NCBI GenBank assembly: GCA_038142205.1
Contig: JAYQJO010000001.1
Span: 1,674,001-1,738,000 of the forward strand
Length of the DNA: 64,000 nt
Reading direction: 5' to 3'
Origin: UBA7359 sp038142205
GTDB lineage: Bacteria; Pseudomonadota; Gammaproteobacteria; Eutrophobiales; Eutrophobiaceae
Part shown: positions 18,973 to 28,518 of the stretch, one piece after another
Layout: every line of letters starts with the position of its first letter
Position numbering within the stretch: the stretch's first letter is position 1
Program-made: the position numbers and the translations under genes
Notes under the pieces: model-generated
The model's input: only the letters and a program-made list of their open reading frames with translations
Told to the model about the DNA's origin: nothing
Databases searched by the model: none

Positions 18973-20367
18973 TTATGGTCCTAAGAATTTCGCTTCTTCT
19001 TTTGCACTCAATTCAACATTGTCTTTCGCAGTCAATGTAAAATAAATAACACTGCTACGTTGCTTAAGGTTTTCTTCATCTGCACGTACACGCACAGGTA
19101 AATCTGCAACACTAGCACCACTAACAACTATTTCTTCTTTATCAACTAATAAGATTAAATCTTTAACGCCGTCTACATGGAGATTAAATTCATGTGTTTC
19201 GTCATCCTTATTTATTAACTTCAAGGTATAAATATTTTCAATCAAGCCTACTGTTTCACGGTATAGTTGGTTTCGATCACGAATAATATCAAGGTCTATC
19301 AACTTCCGTTGACTTAAGGTAAAGACAAATAGAGAACTGAACAAAACAAGTATCACAAAATAAATTACAACCCGAGGCCTTAGTATACGAGATTCTTTTC
19401 CCTCTATAGCGTGTTGCGTTGTATAACGAATTAAGCCCTCCGGGTAATTCATTTTTTTCATAACGTTATTACAAGCATCAATGCAGGCTGAGCATCCTAT
19501 ACATTCATATTGCAACCCTTCACGAATATCTATTCCTGTCGGGCAAACCTGAACACACATTGTGCAATTAATGCAATCACCCAAACCCTCTGCTTTATAA
19601 TCTGAGTTCGCACGTCTTGTTCCTCTTGGTTCACCACGCTTATTATCATATGAAATGATAAGTGTATCTTTATCAAACATTGCACCTTGAAATCGAGCAT
19701 ACGGACACATGTATTTACAAACTTGTTCACGCATCCAGCCAGCGTTTATATAAGTCGCCATAGTAAAGAAAAAAATCCAGAACATTTCCCAACCACCCAA
19801 CTGAAAGGAAAACAAATGTCTGCTTAAGATTTCTTCAGAAGAAAAGTAAGCAACAAAAGTAACGCCTGTTGCACCCGCTACAATTAGCCAAAGAAGATGT
19901 TTAATAAATTTACGTGAAACCTTTTGAAAAGACAGTTTAGCTTTATCCAGTTTCATTTGTTGTAAGCGCGTTCATTCTATTTTTCTTTCTATCCAGAGGA
20001 AAACTTCTGTCCAAACTGTCTGCGGACAGGAATAACCGCACCACAAACGACCAGCAATAGCAGTAAAGAAAAACAAACTATAAGCAAGGAGGATTAATAT
20101 GAACGCCAGAAACAAAAAGTCTTGCGGCCAAAAGGTATAACCAAAGATATAAAATTTTCTGGCTGGCAAATCAAATAAAACAATCTGCCGGCCATTTAGT
20201 TCAACCCAAGGAAGGATAAAATATAAACCTAATAAAACAATAACAGCTGACACACGAAGCCAAGCAAACAGTCCTTTTACCTGACGCGGGTATATTTTTT
20301 GCCTATGTTCATATAAAGACTGTTCAACAATATCAGACTTGTTATCCGTATCGTTAATTTGTTCCAT
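18973..20367 (-). pseudogene. ccoG: CcoG/FixG iron-sulfur protein with an in-frame TGA
   Basis: CcoG (FixG/RdxA) is a membrane-bound polyferredoxin that reduces copper for the cbb3 oxidase. Several transmembrane helices surround GRLWCGYSCPQTVWTEVF and two ferredoxin motifs, CINCTMCVQVCP and CIGCSACIDACN, followed by a C-terminal Ig-like domain. The frame is interrupted once by TGA (at about 19969-19971), between WIERKIE and TRLQQMKLDKAK. The family has Gly here (IEG-x-R), so a GGA-to-TGA change explains it; the frame is otherwise intact on both sides for about 465 codons. The next Met, at 19956, would give a protein lacking the first two membrane helices. It lies 2 bases after ccoP. The cause may be a real nonsense mutation or a base-call error. 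Confidence 0.9.
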
Positions 20368-20369
20368 AT

Positions 20370-21260
20370 TTATTCAGTCAAACTGGCTATATATGCTGCT
20401 AATAAATGTACTTTTGCTTCACCAAGAAACTCTTTGTGGCCTGGCATATTACCTGTTCGTCCCAAGTTAACTGACTCGATGATCTTCTTTTGTGAGCCAC
20501 CGTATAACCAAATATCATCGGTTAAATTAGGTGCGCCAAACATAAAATTTCCTTTACCTTCTGCACCATGACACATCGCACAGTTCGCATCATAAATACT
20601 TTTACCAGAAGCAGCGTGTATATCATCAACAACACGCCCTGCCAATTGTTCAACATAACTAACAACATTAAACACTTCTTCTTCCTTTAAAATACTATTC
20701 CATCCTGGCATAGCCCCTTGTCGACCATCCATAATGGATTTTTTTATCGCTTTAGGTTCACCACCATATAACCAGTCATCATCACGTAAATTAGGATAGC
20801 CTCTCGCACCTCGAGCGTCCGAACCATGACAGGTTGTACAATAGCTTGCATAAAGCCGTTCACCTATCCTTAATGCGACCTCATCTTTTGCAAGAGCTGC
20901 TATATCTGTATTTTTAAACTTTTCAAACAAAGGACCGTATGTTTTGTCAGCATATTCCTGTTCTTTTTCAAGTTGTCCTACTTGAGTCCATCCGAGCATG
21001 CCGGCATATGATCCTAAACCTGGATACATAATAAGGTATCCCACGCTCCAAAAAATAGTAAATACAAAAGCATACAACCACCATCTAGGTAAAGGTGTAT
21101 TTAACTCTTGAATATCATCCCAGGTATGCCCTGTGTTTTCGTTTTCATCGCCTGCTTTCTTCTTTGAAAATTTAAGCAGAAAGACAAGTAAAAAAATAAT
21201 ACTGAATATAGTTGTTAAACTTATAAACCATGTCCAAAAACCACTAGTAAAATCAGCCAT
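20370..21260 (-). CDS. ccoP: cbb3-type cytochrome c oxidase subunit III (CcoP), diheme
   Basis: CcoP is the diheme cytochrome c subunit that passes electrons into the cbb3 oxidase. It has an N-terminal membrane helix pair, with WSVGYLIMYPGLGSYAGMLGW marking the second (quoted here only by its ends, WSVGY to MLGW), and two periplasmic cytochrome c domains with CTTCHG and CAMCHG heme motifs. I chose the ATG at 21260 (MADFTSGFW) over one at 21281 because AGGAGAG stands just before it. The start overlaps the end of ccoQ by 8 bases, which suggests translational coupling. Its length of about 296 residues is typical of the family. Confidence 0.95.
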   Translation of the reverse strand: MADFTSGFWTWFISLTTIFSIIFLLVFLLKFSKKKAGDENENTGHTWDDIQELNTPLPRWWLYAFVFTIFWSVGYLIMYPGLGSYAGMLGWTQVGQLEKEQEYADKTYGPLFEKFKNTDIAALAKDEVALRIGERLYASYCTTCHGSDARGARGYPNLRDDDWLYGGEPKAIKKSIMDGRQGAMPGWNSILKEEEVFNVVSYVEQLAGRVVDDIHAASGKSIYDANCAMCHGAEGKGNFMFGAPNLTDDIWLYGGSQKKIIESVNLGRTGNMPGHKEFLGEAKVHLLAAYIASLTE

Positions 21261-21420
21261 GGCTCTCCTCCTTATTTTCATCTAACTGAGATGAATCCTC
21301 TGCAAAAGGAATCCTGGCTGCCTCATCAAAGTTTTCTTTCTTTTCTCGCAACACCCAAACAACAATCCCAAAAAAGACCAGCGCTACTAAAACTGTCCAT
21401 GCTGAAAATAAAATACCCAT
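21253..21420 (-). CDS. ccoQ: cbb3-type oxidase subunit IV (CcoQ)
   Basis: This short gene of 55 codons begins MGILFSAWTVLVALVFFG, a single transmembrane helix, then WVLREKKENFDEAAR and an acidic tail ending QLDENKEESHG. Size, topology and position between ccoO and ccoP match CcoQ/FixQ, which stabilises the oxidase core. It ends with TGA overlapping the ccoP start, showing that TGA is a normal stop in this operon. Confidence 0.9.
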   Translation of the reverse strand: MGILFSAWTVLVALVFFGIVVWVLREKKENFDEAARIPFAEDSSQLDENKEESHG

Positions 21421-21435
21421 GTTATATCCTCACAC

Positions 21436-22050
21436 TCATCGTCTCGTTTTAACGGCTGTGCCTAACTTCTGCAGGTAAGCAATCATTGCATCCATCTCTG
21501 TTTTACCTTCAATTAATGCAGGTGCTTTTTCTATTTATTAATCCGAATAAGGTGCGCCAAGTTTTCTTAATGCTTTCATCTTGGTTTTTATGTTTGAAGT
21601 ATCCAGCGTGTTTTTTTCCAGCCATGGATAACCCGGCATGATTGATTCAGGAACAACATCTTGTGGTCGAATTAAATGTACTCGATGCCATTCATCACTG
21701 TAACGTCCACCGACGCGATGTAGATCAGGACCTGTTCGTTTCGAGCCCCATTGAAAAGGTCGGTCATAGACAAACTCACCAGCAAGCGAGTAATGCCCAT
21801 AACGCTCGACTTCTGCTCTGAATGGCCTAATCATCTGCGAATGACAGGTATAACAACCTTCTCTGACATAAACATCACGCCCCGATAGTTCCAGAGCTGA
21901 ATACGGCGTAAGTCCTTCGACAGGTTCTGTTGTTGAATGCATAAAGAACAAAGGAATAATTTGAACAAGGCCACCGATACTGATCATGATGACTATTAAG
22001 ATCATCATTAAACCAATGTTTTTTTCTATTTGTGTATGTTGTAACGCCAT
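21436..22050 (-). pseudogene. ccoO: cbb3-type oxidase subunit II (CcoO), interrupted by two in-frame TAA codons
   Basis: CcoO is the membrane-anchored monoheme cytochrome c subunit of the cbb3 oxidase. An N-terminal membrane helix is followed by the heme motif CYTCHSQMIRP, the RTGPDLHRVGGRYSD stretch and the axial-Met region SIMPGYPWL. After GAPYSD the frame meets TAA TAA (21535-21540), then continues without shift through IEKAPALIEGKTEMDAM and AYLQKLGTAVKTRR to a TGA at 21436. The last 34 codons are the normal C-terminal helix of the family. Acidic or Gln codons stand at this place in relatives, so two single-base changes are needed. Stopping at the TAAs would remove the final helix of the cytochrome fold. 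It lies 13 bases after ccoN. Confidence 0.92.
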
Positions 22051-22063
22051 TTCTTATCACTCC

Positions 22064-23485
22064 TTAATGTGCGCCAACTGGCTCTGGAATTTCTGCTACT
22101 ACAGGCTTGGTTCCGGCAATAGTTTTCCATAAGTTATATGCCATCACTAAAGTACCTGACAGAAATAACACACCACCAAGTAAACGAATGATGTAAAAAG
22201 GATGCATTGCTTCTACGGATTCAACAAAGCTATAAGTTAATGTGCCATCATCGTTAACTGCACGCCACATTAAGCCTTGCATAATGCCGGCAACCCACAT
22301 TGATACAATGTAGAGTACGACTCCAATTGTTGATACCCAGAAATGGACTTCGATTAACTTAACACTGTAAATCTTCGTCCCATATAAGCGTGGAATCAGG
22401 TTATACATACACCCCAGACTGATGAATGCAACCCAACCCAATGCACCGGAATGTACATGTCCAATAGTCCAGTCAGTATAATGAGAGAGGGCATTAACTG
22501 TCTTAATCGACATCATTGGACCTTCAAATGTAGACATGCCATAAAAAGAGAGAGAGACAATTAACATGCGTAAAACAGGATCAGTGCGTAACTTATGCCA
22601 AGCTCCTGATAAGGTCATAATTCCGTTTATCATACCGCCCCAAGAAGGTGCTAATAAAATAATAGACATCACCATACCCAAAGATTGTGCCCAATCAGGT
22701 AAAGCTGTGTAATGTAAATGGTGAGGACCAGCCCAGATATAAGTAAAGGTTAACGCCCAGAAATGAACAATTGATAAACGATATGAATAAACCGGGCGTT
22801 GCGCCTGTTTCGGAATGAAATAATACATCATGCCAAGAAAACCGGAAGTCAGGAAGAAACCAACTGCATTATGCCCGTACCACCATTGAACCATCGCATC
22901 TTGTACGCCGGCATAAATCGAATAGGATTTTACCAAACTAACCGGGACGGCCAGGCTGTTAAATATATGAAGTACAGCAATAGTGATAATGTACGCTGCG
23001 AAAAACCAGTTAGCCACATAGATATGTTTGATCTTTCGTTGCATTATTGTGCCGAAAAAAACAATGGCATAAGCCACCCAAACAACAGTAATTAAAAGAT
23101 CAATCGGCCATTCAAGTTCTGCATACTCTTTTGAACTGGTAATGCCCAAAGGCAAAGTAATTGCTGCAAGGACAATCACCGCTTGCCAGCCCCAGAAAGT
23201 AAATGCAGCTAATTTATCGAAAAATAATCGCGTGTGACAAGTTCGTTGCACAATGTAATATGATGTTGCAAACAAGGCTGAACCACCAAAAGCAAAAATA
23301 ACAGCGTTGGTATGCAAAGGTCGAAGGCGGCCATACGTTAACCAGGGGATATCAAAGTTAAGTGCAGGCCAGGCCAATTGTGCCGCAATGATAACGCCGA
23401 CTAGCATACCCACTATGCCCCATATAATCGTCATAATGGCAAACTGACGAACGACTTTGTAGTTATAGGTATTACTATCAGTCAT
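22064..23485 (-). CDS. ccoN: cbb3-type cytochrome c oxidase subunit I (CcoN)
   Basis: CcoN is the catalytic heme-copper subunit with the low-spin heme and the high-spin heme/CuB centre. It is 473 residues long with about 12 membrane helices. Visible landmarks are the RPLHTNAVIFAFGG heme-ligand His region, WYGHNAVGFFLTSGFLG with the CuB/His region, AGPHHLHYTALPDW, and GHVHSGALGWV. The gene opens the ccoNOQPGH order. Upstream lie a small membrane ORF and an FNR box, so induction at low oxygen is expected. No damage is seen in this subunit. Confidence 0.96.
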   Translation of the reverse strand: MTDSNTYNYKVVRQFAIMTIIWGIVGMLVGVIIAAQLAWPALNFDIPWLTYGRLRPLHTNAVIFAFGGSALFATSYYIVQRTCHTRLFFDKLAAFTFWGWQAVIVLAAITLPLGITSSKEYAELEWPIDLLITVVWVAYAIVFFGTIMQRKIKHIYVANWFFAAYIITIAVLHIFNSLAVPVSLVKSYSIYAGVQDAMVQWWYGHNAVGFFLTSGFLGMMYYFIPKQAQRPVYSYRLSIVHFWALTFTYIWAGPHHLHYTALPDWAQSLGMVMSIILLAPSWGGMINGIMTLSGAWHKLRTDPVLRMLIVSLSFYGMSTFEGPMMSIKTVNALSHYTDWTIGHVHSGALGWVAFISLGCMYNLIPRLYGTKIYSVKLIEVHFWVSTIGVVLYIVSMWVAGIMQGLMWRAVNDDGTLTYSFVESVEAMHPFYIIRLLGGVLFLSGTLVMAYNLWKTIAGTKPVVAEIPEPVGAH

Positions 23486-23534
23486 ACTGACGGCTCTCCA
23501 TAGGGTTAAAACTATTTAATTAGTAGTTAAAAAT

Positions 23535-23675
23535 TTAATTAATATTTCCGGTGAGTTCCTGACACAATTGTTTATCATTATTAAAGTTACAGATTAGAGT
23601 ATGTGTTAAAGCAATACCTATCATAACCATAGACATGCCGAATGCAGACAAAGTTAAAATAGATAACGCGCTCAT
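23535..23675 (-). CDS. Small membrane protein (46 aa) upstream of ccoN
   Basis: A 46-codon ORF begins MSALSILTLSAFGMSMV and continues with a hydrophobic stretch to about residue 32 (one membrane helix), then a short polar tail with two Cys. GAGAGGATAG precedes the ATG at ideal spacing, which is better than many start sites in the window. It sits between the FNR box and ccoN in the same direction, so it would be the first gene of the cbb3 operon. I do not recognise a family. Size and position recall the tiny accessory peptides of some oxidases (such as CcoM), but no sequence similarity to them is claimed. Confidence 0.6.
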   Translation of the reverse strand: MSALSILTLSAFGMSMVMIGIALTHTLICNFNNDKQLCQELTGNIN

Positions 23676-23742
23676 CTATCCTCTCACTTTTTAATTCTTT
23701 TATTTACGGCTTACATTCTTTACTAAAGACTTGGAAAAGAGT

Positions 23743-23756
23743 TTGATCCAGATCAA
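23743..23756. promoter_or_regulatory. FNR/ANR box between ccoN and ccoI
   Basis: TTGATCCAGATCAA is a perfect match to the FNR consensus TTGAT-N4-ATCAA. It lies about 68 bases before the ccoI ATG on the plus strand and about 68 bases before the small ORF ahead of ccoN on the minus strand. A class II site at -41.5 would place start points near 23791 (plus) and 23708 (minus). One site may therefore serve both cbb3 transcripts. Confidence 0.88.
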
Positions 23757-23817
23757 AAAGTTGCGCATTGCAGCAAATAATTGTTTTTTGTTACAAAAGT
23801 TTGGATAAAATCCACAC

Positions 23818-26244
23818 ATGAAGAACCCGTGCTTTCATTGTGGTGAAGCGATACCCGATAACCTGAACCTGCTTGTCGAAATAAACAATAAGGCAGAAGC
23901 AATGTGCTGTTATGGCTGCGAAGCAGTAGCTAGACAGTTGGTTGAATTTGGTTTAACAGACTATTACCGACATAGAACCAACTTACCGGAAACACCTCAG
24001 GAACTAGTACCTGAAGAACTAAAAAAATTATCAGTGTTCGATGATCCACAAGTTCAATCTGAATTTGTAAGTAGTGATACAGAACACAACAAGGAAGTAA
24101 AATTAATCATTGAAGGTATCAGTTGTCCGGCGTGTACCTGGCTAATTGAATCCCGGCTCACAAAATTACATGGCATTAAACAGGTCAGTTTAAATTATTC
24201 AACACAACGTTGCCGAGTAGTGTGGCAAGAAGATGAAGTCACCTTAAGCAAAATTCTCGAGTCCATTTCGCAACTTGGTTATAGCGCATTGCCATATAAC
24301 CATAAACAGCGCGAACTGCTTTATGAAAATGAAAGAAAGTCACAATTATTAAGACTGGGTATTGCCGGTTTGTTTGGTATGCAGGTGATGATGATTGCGA
24401 TTGCTTTATACTTTGGCGATGCGTCAGGAATAGAGGATCAATATCGCATTTTCTTTAATTGGGTTAGTTTGCTTTTAACGTTACCGGTATTGATGTTTTC
24501 GGGTAAACCATTGTTCTCTGGTGCTTTGCGTGATTTAAGAAATAAACGACTCGGCATGGATGTGCCGATTACGCTGGGCTTAAGTATCGCCTTTTTTGGC
24601 AGCTTATGGTCAATCCTTCAACAAAATGGTCATGTTTACTTTGACTCTATCGTTATGTTTATCTTTTTTATTCTTGGTGGTCGTTATCTTGAGTTTATGA
24701 GTCGAAAAAAATCCACGGCCTACCTTGATAAGACAACCTCAATACTCCCGCCTTATGCCACACGTATAAATAACAATGACGAACAGGAAGTGATTAAACT
24801 CAGTAAAATCGCTGTATCGGATCATGTGTTGGTCAAACCGGGCGAAGTCATCCCAATTGATGGTGTTATTTATCAAGGGCATTCGTCTGTTGATGAATCA
24901 ATAGTAACAGGCGAAAGCCTACCGATTGAAAAGAAAGTCGGTTCAAAGGTCATTGGCGGTAGTACGAATAATGAATCGCCCTTATATATCAGGGTCGAAA
25001 GTATTGGTGAAAGAACACTGCTGTCCAATATTGCCCGTATTATAGATAAGGCCAGTCGTAATAAACCTGCGACCATACTATTAGCAAACAAAATCGTTTC
25101 TATTTTTATAGCGTTTGTAATATTGATAGCATTTGTTGTTGGCTTTTACTGGTATAGCATTGATCCAGCCCAGTGGCTGACTATTACTATCTCAGTATTA
25201 GTTGTCAGTTGTCCTTGTGCATTATCGCTTGCCACACCAACAGCTTTATCATCAGCCGCTACAGCATTAATGCAAAATGGTGTTGCGTTATTAAATAATG
25301 ATTCGATTGAGAAAATTACAAAATCAAATTGTTTTGTCTTCGATAAAACAGGAACACTAACTAAAGGGAAACTGAAGTTAGAGCATGTAAAAGTCTTTAA
25401 TGAAGACTTTAGTGAAGAAAAAGTATTAAAAATTGCATCAGCACTTGAATCCGCTTCAGAACACCCATTAGCAAAAGCAATTTGTGATGCGTCTAATAAC
25501 GACAAACCTTGTGAAGTTACAAATATCAAAAATTTCCCAGGACAAGGCATCAGCGGTTTTATTAATGAAACATGGTTTATAGGAACAGAACCGTTTGTTA
25601 AAGCTAATATTTCAGAAAATAATTTCCAAGAAAATAGTTCAGACCTGTCTTTAAGAAAAGTTTATTTAGCGAATACTGATGCTGTTATCGCCATTTTATA
25701 TTTTACTGATGAATTACGTAAGGAAAGCGCTGATTTAATCATATATCTAACAGAGAAAAAGAAGAAAATTATTTTAATGAGTGGCGACCACCACTCTATT
25801 GTCAAACAGCTTGCTGATACACTTGGCATCAATGAATTTGAAGCTCCACTCAGACCTGAAAACAAACATGAAAACATCAATAAATTACAAAAAGATGGTT
25901 TCCATGTTTGTATGATTGGTGATGGCATTAATGATGCGCCAGCATTCGCACAGTCCGATGTCGCAATAGCAATGACTGAAGCCAGCGATATTACTAAACT
26001 TAATGCCGACATGTTACTTTTAAATAATAACATCGGCACACTTAAAACCATGTTACAAATTGCCGGAAAAACAAACCGAACAGTGAAGATAAATTTCGCC
26101 TGGGCATTAGCATATAACCTGACAGCATTACCTTTTGCGATACTTGGTTATATTACACCCTGGATGGCAGCATTGGGCATGTCCTTAAGCTCATTGATTA
26201 TAGTGATTAATGCCAGCAAAATAACATCAACAGACTATTCCTAA
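23818..26244 (+). CDS. ccoI: Copper-translocating P-type ATPase CcoI/FixI
   Basis: This P1B-type ATPase exports copper for insertion into the cbb3 oxidase. It is 808 residues long. An N-terminal Cys-rich domain (CFHCGEAIP, CCYGCEAV) precedes an HMA domain with GISCPACTWLIE. Eight membrane helices carry the CPCALSLATPTAL metal-site motif, followed by DKTGTLTKGK (phosphorylation Asp), SEHPLAKAI (nucleotide-binding HP) and GDGINDAPAFAQ (hinge). The Cys-rich N-terminus is characteristic of FixI/CcoI rather than detoxifying CopA. It is followed 10 bases later by ccoS and is driven from the FNR-box promoter region. Confidence 0.96.
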   Translation: MKNPCFHCGEAIPDNLNLLVEINNKAEAMCCYGCEAVARQLVEFGLTDYYRHRTNLPETPQELVPEELKKLSVFDDPQVQSEFVSSDTEHNKEVKLIIEGISCPACTWLIESRLTKLHGIKQVSLNYSTQRCRVVWQEDEVTLSKILESISQLGYSALPYNHKQRELLYENERKSQLLRLGIAGLFGMQVMMIAIALYFGDASGIEDQYRIFFNWVSLLLTLPVLMFSGKPLFSGALRDLRNKRLGMDVPITLGLSIAFFGSLWSILQQNGHVYFDSIVMFIFFILGGRYLEFMSRKKSTAYLDKTTSILPPYATRINNNDEQEVIKLSKIAVSDHVLVKPGEVIPIDGVIYQGHSSVDESIVTGESLPIEKKVGSKVIGGSTNNESPLYIRVESIGERTLLSNIARIIDKASRNKPATILLANKIVSIFIAFVILIAFVVGFYWYSIDPAQWLTITISVLVVSCPCALSLATPTALSSAATALMQNGVALLNNDSIEKITKSNCFVFDKTGTLTKGKLKLEHVKVFNEDFSEEKVLKIASALESASEHPLAKAICDASNNDKPCEVTNIKNFPGQGISGFINETWFIGTEPFVKANISENNFQENSSDLSLRKVYLANTDAVIAILYFTDELRKESADLIIYLTEKKKKIILMSGDHHSIVKQLADTLGINEFEAPLRPENKHENINKLQKDGFHVCMIGDGINDAPAFAQSDVAIAMTEASDITKLNADMLLLNNNIGTLKTMLQIAGKTNRTVKINFAWALAYNLTALPFAILGYITPWMAALGMSLSSLIIVINASKITSTDYS

Positions 26245-26254
26245 GGTAGCTGTA

Positions 26255-26431
26255 ATGGAAATCGTTTTTTTATTAATTATTGTTTCATTATTTTTTATTG
26301 CGCTATTAGCAGGCGCACTTTATTGGGCGATAAAATCCGGACAGTTTGATGACATGGAAGGACATGGGCATGAAATCCTGATAGATGATGAGGACGTTAA
26401 ACCCGATAAACAGAACGAGTCGGCTAATTAA
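26255..26431 (+). CDS. ccoS: cbb3 oxidase maturation protein CcoS
   Basis: This 58-residue protein begins MEIVFLLIIVSLFFIALL. It has one N-terminal membrane helix ending in the family signature ALYWAIKSGQFDDMEG, followed by an acidic cytoplasmic tail. CcoS/FixS is needed to load cofactors into the oxidase core. It lies 10 bases after ccoI and its stop overlaps the stop of the convergent SafE-like gene by 4 bases, leaving no room for a terminator. Confidence 0.95.
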   Translation: MEIVFLLIIVSLFFIALLAGALYWAIKSGQFDDMEGHGHEILIDDEDVKPDKQNESAN

Positions 26432-27204
26432 TGTCGATGATGCATATGGGCTGAATCACCAACTTGCTCAACTTGGTGTTGTTTGCTTTTATGGTTTTCA
26501 TGTTGATGACTTTCTTGCATCAAGGTCATAGACAACGGTAAAGCTACAGCAATTACAATAAGCACTGTTGCAGTAAACCATCTTAATTGTTTGTGCTGTC
26601 GAAACTGGTTTAAGTACTCAATAAAATAACCTGCTGAAATCATGGTAGGTAATGTGCCTAAACCAAAGCACAACATAATCAGCATACCATTCAAGGCTGA
26701 ACCTGTTGTTAGACTGAACAACAATGCTGAATAAACCATACCGCAAGGCAACCAGCCCCAAACCATGCCAAACAGAAACGCTTTAATAAAATTATCAACA
26801 GGCAATAAACCTTTGGCCAGCGGCTGAGCACGTTTCCATAGAGTCATACCGATGCTTTCAAGTCGCATTGATAGCTGAAACAAGCCCAGGATATTTAAAG
26901 CAATACTAATCAAGATAATAGATGCTAGGAGTTGTAAAACGAAATGAATATTAAATTGCGCCAGTAATTCAGCCAGCGCTAAACCAAACAGCCCCATTAA
27001 CAGACCGGCAATAGAATAACTAATGGTGCGGCCAAAATTATACGCGAAACTACTTTTAAGGTTTTTTTTCTTCTTCGATTTATTGATTTCGTTACTGTCA
27101 GAAGTAACTAACATTAGACTGGAAATAAAACCGCCACACATACCAACACAATGCAAAGAACTAAAAAGCCCCAGATTAAAAGCAATAATAAGATTAATAA
27201 TCAT
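26428..27204 (-). CDS. Sulfite exporter TauE/SafE-family membrane protein with His-rich tail
   Basis: This 258-residue polytopic membrane protein has about six helices and begins IAFNLGLFSSLHCVGMCGGF, which holds the HCVGMCGG motif of the CcoS-linked urease-accessory/DsbD-like SafE subfamily. This subfamily commonly neighbours cbb3 maturation genes and is thought to help copper supply. The C-terminus is rich in His (HQHENHKSKQHQ, MHHRH), which would suit metal binding. It overlaps fnr by 11 bases in the same direction. The copper role is inference from family context. Confidence 0.88.
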   Translation of the reverse strand: MIINLIIAFNLGLFSSLHCVGMCGGFISSLMLVTSDSNEINKSKKKKNLKSSFAYNFGRTISYSIAGLLMGLFGLALAELLAQFNIHFVLQLLASIILISIALNILGLFQLSMRLESIGMTLWKRAQPLAKGLLPVDNFIKAFLFGMVWGWLPCGMVYSALLFSLTTGSALNGMLIMLCFGLGTLPTMISAGYFIEYLNQFRQHKQLRWFTATVLIVIAVALPLSMTLMQESHQHENHKSKQHQVEQVGDSAHMHHRH

Positions 27205-28006
27205 GAAGAAATATGTAACACAATAACACTGTGTTTTTATGAACTACATTAGGCAACAGAGTTTTTTTCTTATCAGAAAATCCCTCACACATGGAACGTA
27301 AAGTATCTATGTCTTCCAAAAAAACTGTTTTCTTATCTATTCTAATCAATCCGTTTTTCTGAAACTTCGTAAATAGTCGACTTACTGTTTCAATGGTTAA
27401 ACCAAGATAGTTGCCTATATCTTGTCGTGACATCGGTAGGTTATATTCTTTTGCTGAATAACCCAGATTCTTAAATCGTGTAGAAAGGCTAATAATAAAT
27501 GTTGCCAGCCGTTCTTCAGCACTACGTTTATTTATAGTGAGTAATAATTTATTTTCTTTTGACAATTCGCGACTCATCAAACGGAATATTTGATCCTGAA
27601 GCCCAGGGATATTGGCACTGATTTCATTTATTTTTTCATAAGGAATCGAACAAACCGTTGTTGTTTCAAGAGTGATAGCAGAGCAACTGTGTTTATGATG
27701 CTCTACCGCATCAAAGCCCAAAATTTCTCCCGGAAAATAGAAACCAATAATTTGTTCTTCTCCAGACTCATTCGAGTCATAAAGTTTGACTGAACCGGAG
27801 CGCACCGCATAAAAGGACTGGAAATCATCGTTCGTACGAAAAATATATTGGCCTTTTTGCATTGGCCTTGAACCTTTTACGACATGATCCAGTTTTTCCA
27901 TGTTTTCAGCATTTAACCCCCGAGGAAGACAAAGTTCCTGCAAGTTACAATTTGAGCATGTAGCTTTGATCTTGGAAAAATCGATGACGGTGTCTGGTGA
28001 AGTCAT
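27194..28006 (-). CDS. fnr: FNR/ANR oxygen-sensing transcription regulator
   Basis: This CRP/FNR-family regulator should activate microaerobic and anaerobic genes. The N-terminal cluster C17-x2-C20-x5-C26 plus C119 (TTTVCSIPY) matches the four ligands of the oxygen-labile 4Fe-4S cluster of E. coli FNR. A cyclic-nucleotide-like beta barrel, a long dimer helix and a helix-turn-helix (MSRQDIGNYLGLTIETVSR) follow. Its ETVSR recognition element predicts TTGAT-N4-ATCAA sites, three of which occur in this window. About 25 extra residues at the C-terminus (ending LLCYIFLHDY) are not expected in FNR, and they run into the start of the next gene. Confidence 0.95.
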   Translation of the reverse strand: MTSPDTVIDFSKIKATCSNCNLQELCLPRGLNAENMEKLDHVVKGSRPMQKGQYIFRTNDDFQSFYAVRSGSVKLYDSNESGEEQIIGFYFPGEILGFDAVEHHKHSCSAITLETTTVCSIPYEKINEISANIPGLQDQIFRLMSRELSKENKLLLTINKRSAEERLATFIISLSTRFKNLGYSAKEYNLPMSRQDIGNYLGLTIETVSRLFTKFQKNGLIRIDKKTVFLEDIDTLRSMCEGFSDKKKTLLPNVVHKNTVLLCYIFLHDY

Positions 28007-28207
28007 GTCTGTTTTATTATTTATACTTTATAGTCTTATTCTAGTTTTTATTGAGATAGTTACAATCAATGTTTTCGATATTTATTCACGAAAAGCACTA
28101 ATTCTGCAATATTTCACTGTACCCATCAGCGTCATGTGAACCAAAATACTTAAGAGATAATGGTCAACTAAACAATAGGGGTAAAAAACTGAAGTTGTTG
28201 AGATGCA

Positions 28208-28284
28208 TGGCGCGCCCGGAGGGACTCGAACCCCCAACCCTCGGGTTCGAAGCCCGATACTCTATCCAGTTGAGCTACAGGCGC
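28208..28284 (-). tRNA. tRNA-Arg(TCG)
   Basis: The minus strand folds as a 77-nt cloverleaf including CCA. The acceptor pair is GCGCCTG/CGGGCGC, the discriminator base is G, the D arm is GTAGCTCAACTGGATAGAG, the anticodon loop is CTTCGAA (anticodon TCG) and the T loop contains GGTTCGAGTCC. CCA is encoded. Confidence 0.93.
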
Positions 28285-28447
28285 CTATTTGATTGCCTGA
28301 AGTAATTAATAATTCTATTTATGCTCAGAATGTTGCTGATAGGTAGAAGCATTATATCATTCTTTTTTGTTATAAACATGAGCTTTAATTTCATTAATGA
28401 TACAAGCAAGTTTATGATTTAAGTAAGATTCTTAACTTAAATATATA

Positions 28448-28461
28448 TTGATCTTAATCAA
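28448..28461. promoter_or_regulatory. FNR/ANR box upstream of the MlaC-like/MMPL operon
   Basis: TTGATCTTAATCAA is a perfect FNR consensus. A -10-like TATATT lies at 28484-28489, the spacing of a class II FNR-activated promoter with transcription from about 28496. The gene begins at 28519. Confidence 0.82.
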
Positions 28462-28518
28462 GATTGTCGGCACAAATATAAGCTATATTTATTATAAAAA
28501 ATAATGGGATGGTTGAAC

